Both the position numbers and the translations under genes were made by a program. A DNA stretch of 64,000 nt from Heliocidaris tuberculata. Taxonomy: Eukaryota > Echinodermata > Echinoidea > Camarodonta > Echinometridae. The stretch lies in contig CM046842.1 of assembly GCA_025618425.1 (NCBI GenBank), positions 25,021,562 through 25,085,561 on the forward strand, written 5' to 3'. Shown here piece after piece: positions 1 through 12,300 of this stretch. The notes under the pieces are model-generated. The model made no database searches. It was not told where the DNA came from and worked only from the letters and a program-made list of their open reading frames with translations. Position 1 is the first letter of the stretch; each line of letters begins with the position of its first letter.

Positions 1-205
1 TAAAATTCTATGGTTAAATAGGTCTACACATTTCAACCACAAAGGCAACTACGTGTATAAACGACTGTAATTATTTTACCAGTGAGATAGAAACGTTGGT
101 GTTGAAAATTCAAAATTACTTTGTAATGACATTTTAAAATTGTTTAAAGAATACGGCCTATAATGTTTTCACAATATCTTCAACTTTTTTCTTTTTTTTA
201 TATAG

Positions 206-365
206 GACAATTGTCAACTCGTGGCAAACTTTGATCAGAAGGACGGGGATAACGATGGCGTGGGCGATGCTTGTGATAACTGCCCAACGAACGAAAATCG
301 TGAGCAGAAGAACAACGACGGTGATGGAAGCGGGGATACGTGTGACGACGATGACGACAATGATG
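206..365 (+). CDS. TSP3 exon 1 of window
   Basis: The acceptor is a T-rich tract ending in tatag; the donor is gtgaaa. The exon enters in phase 0 and leaves in phase 1. It encodes two type-3 repeats with DNC and CDNC cysteines and a DDDDD-rich end, the Ca2+-wire pattern of thrombospondins. No initiator methionine belongs here; the reading is open into the upstream intron only by chance. Confidence 0.85.
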
Positions 366-3300
366 GTGAAAAAAAATGTGTCATTTTACTTTTAAATATA
401 AGCGATCATTTAGTAGGCTTATATCAAAGTTGTATGTATCGTTAAGCATTATCAAATTCTGTTATATACTAGTTTTAATATTTATGTAAATAGCTTAGTA
501 AAGCGCTAAAGAACCCATTTTTGTATTATGTGCTATAGAATTTAGCTTATCATTATTATTTTTAAATAGAAATCAAACTGAATAGGTTCAGATGATATCA
601 TCAATTCTTCTTTATGAACCTCAAATTTACCTTTAAACAGTGCATATTCAACAACTCTTTGACGCCATAGATTTTACGCGGCACGTGAAAATAAATCCGA
701 TGCACAATTAAACGGGGTATTTAGCTTTGTCAGTCTAAATTATATTTGTGTTCAGGCGATTTACACTTGTGTTTTATATTCCATTAGATGTTTAGACATC
801 GACGTATAAAAGGAAGTGACGTATAAAATTAATAATAAAATAACGTATTATAGTTAAGATAAATTGACTCATTTTCTAGTCTTTAAGATACCAAGCTAAC
901 GTTGATAATTGCCAATTTTTTTGTACCCAATTCTCGAGATCAATTCGTACAAACAATCCTGAGCAACTCGATACGGATAGAGACGGCTTAGGTGATGCCC
1001 GCCATAACTGCCCATTAACCAGCAATAGTATCCGAGAATACAGTAGTATATTATAGTAGTTTAGTATACGCTTTGATGCATATTGTGTTACTTTTGAAGG
1101 TATCAATGACGGCTCTGATAACTGCCCGTTCGTACGTAATCCAGACCAACTCGTTACGCATAAAGACCGCGTAGGTGATGCCTTCGATAACTGCCCATTA
1201 TTTACCAGCTATATTATAGTTCAGCATTATAATAATCTACATTTTAGTATAATATACACTAATTGCCCATGTCTCTGTCTTTGAAGGTATTAAGGACAGC
1301 TCTGATAATTGCCAGTTCGTACGCAATCCTGGCCAGCTCGATACGGATGGGGACGGCGTGGGTGATGCCTGCGATAACTGTCCTTTCGACGACAATCCTG
1401 ACCAAGATGATTCCGACAGGGATACATTCGGAGATGAGTGTGACGGAACAGTTGATGATTTGTAAGCAGCCTTCGTATTACGCCCACTGCACACATAACC
1501 TTCTTGAGTGCCCTTTCCCCTCTCCCGTCCCATTTGTTTCCCACTTTTCCTCTTCTATGAAGACGGTAGCAAATTTCGCATAAGAATTTAAGTATTGAAC
1601 ACTGTATTTGGATCAGATTTGAATATTTTTTTCCACGGAGCATGAACAACTTACTTAATTGAAAATTGTATTTCCAAAATTGATGTTTCATGTCGAATTT
1701 GACATTCAAACAATGATTTGCTAGGTCAAAATTTAACTGATCAAAGCTCTTGTTTGTTCAAAAAGTAGTTGGCTCATAAGGGGTGATTTAGTGTATTAAA
1801 TTTCACGTAGTTTAACACTCATGATAGAAATTTCGCGTAAAAGGCCGCGCTTCAGACCCCTCCCCCCCCCCCAAAAAAAAAAGAATAAGAAAGGGTCATA
1901 TTTAACGATCTTTGCAAACACGAGAACATGTATGTATATGATTTTTATGAGAAAATAGTGTACTTTTCGTAAATATCTACTCGATAAGGGAAAAATAGGG
2001 TTATATAGATCATATTTCGTACATCAGTTTTTTTTTTTCGAAAAGAAGGGTAAATATTTTTTGGAAAATGTACTTGAAAGTATATAAGAAAAAAAAATGA
2101 GGGTAATTTTACGATCATGAGTTAGACCTTTGGATATGATGTGACGGCATGGGATAAGGGCTACTGCACACTTAATATTTTTGTTTGCCTCCTCTCTTTT
2201 CTTCCTCTGTTTTTTTAATTCTGTTTTGATCATTTGTTCACTAAGTTTGATGATCTAAGAGTTATGCTTTATTATTTCTTTCTTATTTTCATTGTTGGAG
2301 AACTCATTAAAAGTTGGCTACGAATCATTGATATTTCAAAATGCCGTCGTTATATTCTGTCAGTGGAATGAGTTGAATTTAAGTCTTTTTGTGTGGTTTA
2401 GCTTTCTAATGAAGATTACAATTCTTTCCAAAATATTATCTTTAAAATGAGCTTTTCGTTCGCACTTAGGTATATGTACCCAGAAGAGGAGCATTCTTAA
2501 TCAGAAAATACACAAATGAGAAAAATAACAATATGAAAAATGCACTAACGTTAGTATAGTTTTGATAGTTTTCCTTGGTATTCCGTTAATAATTTCATAA
2601 TTAGACATTTAAACGCGACGAGCAAAGCAAAAATATCGCCAATAATTCAACGTGTTCTTGTTTTTCGGCGACCTTTCTTATACGCTTTTTTGTGTCATTA
2701 GTCTACATTATATTGACCCCCCCCCCCTTTTTTTTTATATTTTGTTTCCAAAGCGACGGTGACACGGCTTTTAACGACCTTGACAACTGTTTTAACGTTC
2801 CCAATCCTGACCAGAGTGACATTGATAATGATGGCGAAGGTAATTTATGTTTAATCAAGGCAAATAAAGATAGGGGTATGGGGGGGGGGGGGGGAGGGGG
2901 TATGCAGAGCCCACAAATGTAAAAACCTACCACAAATATAAAAACATTGCACTGGCAAATGTCAAAATGGGGGATGGGGGTTGAGGAGCTGATCATAAAC
3001 TTCGTGGTAGACATGTTATGACATTTGTGGGCTCTACAGGATAGGGAACCCCTCCCTCCATTCCCCCTCCTTTTTTTGTCAGTTTGTGAGCAATAAGAAC
3101 GGAAAATCAAAGGAATTGTTAAATTATGATTTCTAAATGTTTTATTTATTGATTTATTCTTCTATTTTGTTTGTTTTTTTCATATTTCATTCTTTTTTGA
3201 TTTTTTTTTTCATTTATTGATTGATTGATTTATTTTTTTTTTTGGGGGGGGGGGAGAGGCAGGGAGGATTTTTGCTAAATTTTCACCCCCCCCCCTTTTT

Positions 3301-6300
3301 TTTTTTGTGGGGCATAGACCCGCCCCTTAATTTAGTTCGGCTGAAAGGTAGAAACCGTGGACAGATGAAAGTGCTGCAAAATAATAAATAATAATAAAAT
3401 AGTAGTTCAAAGTAGCATGGACCCCCCCCCCCCCCCAATTACTATTATTGTAAGGCAATGAAAAATAAAAACATTCCCCATATACTGCATAAGCACATTC
3501 TCGCAATTTTCAAAACAAGTTGATTAATGATATAATTTTAAAAAAATATAACACATTCGGCCAAAGCTAACGCATGGAATAGGTTGGATTTGGATTTAGG
3601 TTAAGATAAAGGCAATGATATGGAAACCATTATTTGAGGATTAAAGTTATTGTGCAGAAAGTGCAGTCTATAAAATCGAGCTTTGTGTGTTTTTCATTTT
3701 CAATTTTGCTGTGTGTGCACTTTTCCCATTGTTTGCCTCGCTTCTTCTACTTCCCCTTCCATTTTTCTTTTTCTTCTTCTACGACTCCTTCGTCAGGTGA
3801 TGTATGCGATGATGATATCGATGCTGACAGTCATTTGAATGATGTCGATAATTGTCCTTGGTTTCCAAACGAGGATCAGATTGACGACAATGGTGAGACT
3901 GGTAGTGATTGTCATGAATTAATCTCTGTGTTCATATGCTTGGATTTTCTCGGAACACATAAAGCTTTCCTAGAGAGGTTGTTTTGTTGTTCACTCAATC
4001 TATTTGTTTAGGTAGAGGGAATTCTGTTCCGTCAATGAGTCTTTTAAATGTCTACCTCTTTTTTTTTTTCAAAATCAGTTATAAACTAGTTAAGGTAATA
4101 ATCATTGGCAGTTTATTAGAGGTATTGTTCACATCAAAGGTTTGTAGAAGATAAGCAGCTCACCTACCGGAAAATAAGACATTGGTGTACGAAACTCCAA
4201 AGTAAAAAAAAATAAAAATAAAATAAAATAAAATAAAATAGGCGCACAGTGAACATTCTTACTTAAAACATTAACAAATATTTGATGCTGTTTAAACTTT
4301 AGTGGAATAACCGCTTTTTATGACATTTGGCATTTTAAATTGAATAAAGGTAATAAGTGAAATACATGTAGATAAAAAGCGATAACCATAATGATGATAA
4401 AAATAATAATGATAATAATGATAATAATAGTATTATTAATAATATTAAAAACCGTATTATGCAAAACGTCTTGCCAAACAGAAAACCTAATTGGGGACGT
4501 GTGTGAACTGGACACAGAAGGTGACGGTGTTGATGATTTGGATGATAATTGTCCTAAGAACATGCGTCAACACAACGCTACATGGACTGACGGATTTTCT
4601 GCCGATCTGCATGACCCGGAAGGAACGGTAGAATGGACTTTTTCTGACTCGGTATGTATTTGTATGGAAACTTTTTGCACTTCATCTCGTAGTATAAGAC
4701 AGGAGGAGCCGTTTGCTGTCGTGTGATTGCGTCAGCGACTATCGCGGTCTTTGAATCCCCATGTAAGATTTGCATCGTACAAAAGTGAATGCAAAAGGAA
4801 CTATGCAAACATCCCGTTGAATCATTAGAGAAGTCCTGGGTCTAATCCTTGCTTGCTACTTGCATTCTTGGACATGGTATTTTCCCCACATTTTTCATTC
4901 TCGACCCAAACTTGTAAACTGGATGCCTTAAAATTATGGGGGGGGGGGGGGTAATGATAATTCCTTCGCTTTCAGGAAGAGCAATATTAATGATGTTGTT
5001 GCTGCCCTCAAGAACATTTTCATTATTAGAATTATTTGTATTATTGTCGTTATTATCAAGTTTCAAGGTTCAAGGTTTCTTTATTTCCACTTGTTTTTCA
5101 GTGTTTTACATATATACAAATTTATATTACATAATATCAAACAAAATTACGATAAGAAGTGTTTACATAAATGGAAAAATTATTTTAAAAAATTTATAAA
5201 GAAAAACAAAAATATTAAGTATAGTAATTACATATAATAAACAATTATACTATCATAATTTCGGTGATATCAGGCATAGTAAAGAAACAAAAGTGGAGGA
5301 GTCTATTAAAAAGCACAGCTTGTATTTTATAGACCCCTTTGTGAGAAAAAGTATACTTACAAAATGCTCTAAGTTTAAGGAAATAATTACTAAATATATA
5401 TATTTTACACTATCCCATCCCCCCCCCCCCCCTTACACTACAAAACAGAATAATTGTGACAGTGGTATGTGTACAAATAAATATATTGGAAATATCACTA
5501 AAATATTTTATATTATCACTATTATCATAACTATCATCATTATTGCTGCTAGTACTATTATCATTATTATTGATAATATCATTATGCTTATTATTATGAT
5601 TATTGTTATCATTACAACATTATTTCCTACGTTACGGGGAATCCTATCAGTGGGGTTTATTCCGTCACAATAGAAATTCGACGTTACGGCGAAAGCGACA
5701 ATGCGTTAAGGCGAATGATAACAATAGGCTGAGATAAAAGTTATTATTATTATTAAATTGTTTTTTATCTTCATCATCGTTACCATCATTATTATCGTTA
5801 CTGAAGGGGAGGGAGATCCATGGGCCTAGTGGGAGAGATGCTCCTGTGCTGCTGGTGAGCAAAGAACTAGTAGGAGATGTCGTCTTCACAGGCACGATGT
5901 ACGTGGACGCCGACGAAACTGGAGGAGACATGTGTATTGGTCTTGTCTTCGGTTGGCAGGGCCTTAAGAAGTTCTACGTGATACAGTGGTGGAAGAAGTA
6001 TCGACGGAAAGAAGATCCGCGCTGGGTGGTCAATTTCAGTGGCCTTGTCATTAAGGTGAGGCATTTCATTTACTACAATAAATCAATGTACCTACCTATT
6101 TTGCTAGTCTTCCGACTACGCAAGCCATTCGAGTAATTTAAGTCACGAAAGTGCATATACCCCCCTCGGGACCCCGCCTTCCTCTGTGCACGTACGCATG
6201 ACGCGCGCACACAATCATCCTCTTTCCTTCTCGCAGCCTAAAGAGTTGCAGCTAAGTCACAATCTTGCGCAAAAAATTCAGAGTTTTTCTCTTATAGCGC

Positions 6301-9300
6301 GTTTTCTGTTGAATTTTGCCAATATTTCCGTCCTAAACTTGTTTTAATTCTGTTTTAGTGTCGGTTTATGTCTGTCACGTACACACTTTGGTGATATTTG
6401 AGCTTATTTTCATACCTCATATTTTTCACCTCTTTCGTTGTGGCCTTGGGCATTCGCTGTGGCGTATTGCCCGGGCGTTCAGCCCTGTTCGTTCCGTTAT
6501 TATTGCGGTGTGTGGCTGTTTGTGTGCATATACCCTTACGAGAGTGTTGTATTGTTCTTTTGTGCGTGAGTGGAATTTTCCATACACTAGAGTTGGAAAT
6601 TTCCATTCCCTTTCGCTCTCGTGTTGTTACGCCCTTTTCTTTACACTTAGTGTTATTGTTTTAACTCTGTTTATATCTCCTTACAGGTGATAATGAGTTC
6701 GTCTGAAGAAGAGCAGTCGAGGTCTTGGTTACCTCCGAACTCTTCTAATTCTTCTTTCCTCCCTTCCACTACTCTTACTTATAAGGGCGTCAGCCCAGTG
6801 AGTGTGGTGGAGACCTCTGTGTTCCGCTCGCCTTCCAGCGAGTCTAACACGATGGTCAGGGGAGGTAAGGGCGTTAGCCTGTCGGCTCGTACTGGTATTT
6901 TTATACCGGGAGTGTCGAGCAAGACGGGCTCTATAGGTAAGTTAGGTGTTCACCCCGTTTCGGACCGAACACCCGTCATTAGCAAGTCTGGCTCCCCCCA
7001 ACTCACGACCACCGTGTCTGCAGTTGGAGGGGCGGTAGCTAGTATTACCGGGTCCTCTCGACCCCCGACCACCGTCGGGAGCTTGGAGGGGGCATTAACT
7101 GGTAAGACCGCGAAGCGGTCAGCTAATGATGTTACTGGGTCTTGCCGACCCCCGACCTCCGTCGGGGTGCCTAGCGAGATTTCACCCAGTGATACTAGCT
7201 TCCCTCGACTCCAGACACACCGTCGGTGTGTCTGGGGGAATTACAGCTGGTATCGCAAATCCGCACCCCGCTAAGAAGACCTCCTCTTTGAGCAGGCTCT
7301 CGCAGCGGAAGACTGCTGGTTCCCGCCAGCCACTGACCACCGTTAGTGCTCCGGGAGTTTTACCCAGCAGTGCTGCTATGCAGCAGCCCGTCCATTCCCC
7401 GGCAGGCAATGCGAATCGGGGCTCTGGTCGGGGAAGCACAGTCCCTGTTATTACGGCCGATCCGCTCCCCGCCACTGGGGAGTTCGGCCCGGACAATTTG
7501 GGTAGTGTGGCTCCTATATTACAGCCAAACACTTCCCGTGCTTCTAAACGACCTTCTACTGTGGTGGCTCACACCCCCACAAAGAAGCGTAAATCCAAGA
7601 AGGGTAAATCCAAGGATAAACCCAAGTCGGGGAAGACGGCTCAGCCCTCTCCTCCCCCCGACTCTCAATCTGAATTACTCAGATTATTGAGACTCTTTGC
7701 AGAGCAGCAAGGGTGGGATTCTAACCCCCCGACGCTGCCAGCTACTGAGCCGGGTTCTCCCCAGTCAGTTGTCACTGTAACGGAGGATGTTCCCGAGCCG
7801 GACCCCGGTGTTTTTGGCCCGGGCTCCGATGTCCGTGATCAGAACCCCGGACAATTTTGTCCGGAGGCGGTATCTCGGCCTACTCCCCCTGTGCCTGCGG
7901 CTCTTGGAGCCCCGCCGGGTGAGGAGTCTGTCCCTGGTCCGTGGGTATATCCATCCCCCTGGGATGTCCCCCCCCCCCCCCCGGACTACTTCTCCCGATT
8001 TTGATTCTGTCTCGCAGGTTTCTTCCCTGTCTGCTTCAGAATCTCAGGCCGGCTTGGACCCCCAGCCTTGCCAGGCTATGGCGGCAGATGCCAAGGCCCT
8101 GTTAGAGAAGTATATGCCGGACATTTTTCCCCAAGTCCGGTCGGATAATGATCAGCCGTCGCTGTTATTCAGACAGCATGGCCCGACTCCTGGTATTCCT
8201 CTTACAGAGGATTTCAAACAGGAGTATGGGAATAGGGAGGCACTCGCCGATGCGGGTCGGGCCTCCCGACGTCCCCACGGCAGTGCCTTCTCTTTCCATC
8301 CGGAGGACACCCAGGGCTTCTTTTCTGCCAAGGGTTTGTCTCAGGAGATTATTGGTATGGGACAACGTCTGAATATCAACTTCAAGACTCAGTCCTATAG
8401 AACCGCCGAGAAGCCCCTAGTGAACCTTGAAACTAAAGTCAGGTCGGGCTTGAGATTATCGGCTTACTTGGGTTCACTGTTGCGCCTTAGGGCCAGATCA
8501 GCTGAACTGAATGTGACCGAGGAGGACTCCAATTTATTGGACGAACTCCTGCTTTTGTTAGCTGGACTTCAGTGGTCTCAGCTCTCATCAGCGGCTATTG
8601 ACATCACACATCAACGCCGCAAGTTGGCGCTCTCCACACTGGGAGTGCTAGAGAAGGATATCCCGCCTCTCTTGCGGGGTATCCCTTCCTCTCACCCGAA
8701 TCTCTTTGGGGGCCAGTTTAATGAGGTTTTCCACAAAGAGATAGAAGGTCGCAAGCAGGCGAAGGAGATGGCTAGACAGTTCTTGCCTCCTCAGTCTGCT
8801 CGGTCTACTCCGAAGGCTAAGTCAGTCTCGACAGGCGTTAAGCGCTCAGATCGTCGAGTGACTGTGACCATCCCTCGGGTTGTGACCTCTACCCAGGCGC
8901 CGTCATGGGGCAGTCGTGGTAGAGGCTCGGCGAGAGGAAGAGGGGGGCATAAGTCCGCCGCCAGGGCCCCGGCCCGGCCTAAGTCGGCCTTTTGATGCCT
9001 TGCCCCGAGTGCTTGTGGACAGTGTAGGCGGGCGGCTCCAGAGATTCCTCCCAGCATGGGAGGCAATCTCCGGCGACGCCTTTGTGCTATCCGTCGTGCG
9101 CGACGGCTTCTACATAGATCTGATCCAGCCGATTCCAAACGGCGCTATCAGAAGTCGCCCGCCTCCAATGTCCGCCCTTTTTCAGCAGCACATCTCTTCA
9201 GAGATCGGCACGCTGCTGAAAAAGGGCGCCATAGAAAGGGTGAGAGATCATCCTCATCTCTGTCTCTCCCCTATTTTTGTTATTCCCAAGCGCTCGGGAA

Positions 9301-12300
9301 GTCTAAGAATGATCCTAAATATGAAAAGGATCAACAGGTTCATCCCTCCAGTGCATTTCCGCATGGAGACCTTGGCATCTATTCTGCCCTTGATCAAACG
9401 GGACGACCTCGCGATCTCCCTCGATCTCAAAGACGCGTACTTTCACATCCCCATTCATTCTCTGTCAAGAGATTTGCTGGGATTCGCGTTCCAGGGCGAA
9501 ACTTTCCGATTTCGTGCCCTGCCGTTCGGGCTGAGACCGGCCCCTCGAGTCTTCACTCGAATAGTGTCGGCCCTGGCCGCGTTTTTACGGAACCGCGGCC
9601 TTCGATTGTTCGTCTATCTAGACGATTGGCTCCTAGTTGCAAACTCAGAGTCCCTCTTGTTGGATCAGTTACGCCTTTTACTGCGTCTAACGCAAGACTT
9701 AGGCTTTCTGATAAACTGGGAGAAATCGGAATTATCTCCCACACGCACCCCAGTGTACTTAGGTGCGGAGATAGACATCCCGAATCAGCTTGCCCGCCCC
9801 AGTCGGGACAGAATTCGGACTATTACCATGACCGCACGGTCATTGCGGATGGCCCGCAGGGTCAGAGCCAGACAATGGCTTCAATTCCTGGGCTATCTGG
9901 CCAGCCTAGTGGACGTCTTACCAGACTGCAGGCTGTTGATGAGGCCCTTCCAGAGGCACTTCCTCAAGTTTTTCAAACCGGGCAGAGATTCTCCTTTGGG
10001 GTGGATTCCGATCCCAAGAGATATCAAGCTCCTTCTCGCCCCATGGTCGAACAATTCGTTTCTTGCCCAAGGCAAGCCTCTCAGCACCCCTCTTCCGTCA
10101 GTTTCTCTGACGACAGACGCCTCCCTTCTAGGTTGGGGCGGTCATTGTCGGGGCGAGATGATTTCAGGGGACTGGTCTCACTTGAGAGTTATTCCCCATA
10201 TCAATGTTTTGGAAATGATGGCAGTCAGCCTGTCTCTTCATCATTTCAGGCCCGCTCTTGTTGGTCGCACTGTACTCGTACTTTCGGACAATGTCACAGT
10301 AGCTGCTTACATCAATCGCCAAGGCGGCACTCGGTCTTCCTCTCTGAACACCTTAGCTGCCCAGCTATGGAGGTGGTGCCGGTCCATGAACATTATACCG
10401 GTGGCCTCCTACATTCCCGGTCACGACAATCTGATCGCGGATTTTCTGTCTCGGGGCAGATGCCTCCCGTCAGAGTGGACTCTTCATCCGGAGGTGTTTA
10501 CTCTTCTCCAAGAGGTATGGGGTCCTCTGGAGATCGATCTTTTCGCCTCCACCCTAAATCACCGACTCCCGAGGTATTGCTCGCGAGTTCGGGATCAGGA
10601 GGCGTGGGCACTGGATGCCTTCTCCCTCCATTGGGGAGCTCTCCGGGGGTACGCTTTTCCCCCCATTCCTCTGATCCCTCAGGTCCTGAGAAAGGTCAAG
10701 GAGGACGGGGCTTGGCTCTTGCTGATAGCCCCACATTGGCCAGCGAGACCTTGGTTCCCAGACCTACTGAGTCTCCTGGCCGGCCAGCCGTTTCCCCTTC
10801 CTCTCAGAGAGGATTTGATTATTCAACCCCTCTCGGGGATTGTTCATCAACGCCCAGCAGTTCTCCACTTGACTGCCTGGCCGTTGTTGGGGAAGACGCC
10901 AGAAACTCGGGACTCTCCGAGAGAGCCTCCCAGTTTGTGATGAGAAGTCGTAGAGACTCCACTAGAGATCTCTACAATTCTCGTTTAGGGGCTTTCTTTT
11001 CTTGGTGCGAGAACCAGGGTGTCTCGCCGCGTGAAGCCCCCATCGGTGTTATTGCCGATTTTTTGATCTCCCTTTTCGATAAGGGTAGATCGATTTCAAC
11101 CATCCGTGGCTATCGTTCGGCTATTGCCGCCATCCACGTTGGTTTTGCTGACGGTTCGGGAGTCTCCAACTCCCCCCTCTTGACTAGGTTGACTCGCTCC
11201 TTCTTTTTGCAGCGTCCATCAACTCGTAGTCTGACTCCGTCTTGGAGTCTACCCAAGGTCCTTGATGCACTTGCCAAGCCACCTTTTGAACCGTTGGGTA
11301 ATGCGTCTCTTCATCATTTGACGGTCAAGACGCTGTTTTTAGTCGCTATTGCTTCAGGACAGAGGAGGAGTACTCTCCATGCCCTTTGTATCACCCCGGG
11401 TCACATCCGTTGGGAGAACCGTGGTGTGCGACTTATACCTAAGCCCTCATTTATTGCCAAAAATCAGACTGCTTCCTCTGGACCAGTTGAGATTTGTCTT
11501 AGGCCGCTTTCGGACCATTCCTCAGTACAGGAGGACAAGGTCTGGTTGTCCGGTGAGGGCCTTGAAATGGTATTTGGATAGAATGAAGACTCTCCGTAAG
11601 GGTGATCAGCTCTTTGTCATCACTCGAGAGCCCTTTTCCCCTGCTTCCAGAGAATCCATCTCTAGATGGATAGTCGAAGCAATCCAGGCAGCTGGGCCGG
11701 AGGCTCTAGTGTCGGATGGGAAGCCCCGTGCTCACGATACCAGGGGCATCAGTGCTTCATGGGCTCTTTTCCAGGGGGTGCCCTTAGTGGATATTATGAG
11801 GGCGGCTTATTGGCGCTCCTCCACTTTCTTTACATCCTTTTATTTAAAGGACATTCTGTCAAGTGAAGAGTCTTTTTCTATCAGGACGTTGCAAGCTGCA
11901 ACGTCCTCCTTGGTTTCCCGTTAACCTTCCTCTTGGGACATGCCCCCCATTTGAATCTGTGCTTGTCTAGCAAAATAGGTAGGTACATTGATTTATTGTA
12001 GTAAATCAGTAAAATCAGAACTGATTTCATTATTTGCTAGATAAATCTATGTACCTACCTATGTCCCACCCTTCTACCCCACTCCTTGCCCAGCAACATG
12101 TCAAGGCTTGTCTGAGACTGCTCGTAAAGAGGATGATTGTGTGCGCGCGTCATGCGTACGTGCACAGAGGAAGGCGGGGTCCCGAGGGGGGTATATGCAC
12201 TTTCGTGACTTAAATTACTCGAATGGCTTGCGTAGTCGGAAGACTAGCAAAATAGGTAGGTACATAGATTTATCTAGCAAATAATAAAATCAGTTCTGAT

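Noticed and set aside
6358..6690. Hydrophobic ORF of 110 codons upstream of DIRS Gag
   Set aside because: It overlaps other frames in the DIRS leader, has no recognised domain and no counterpart expected in DIRS elements.
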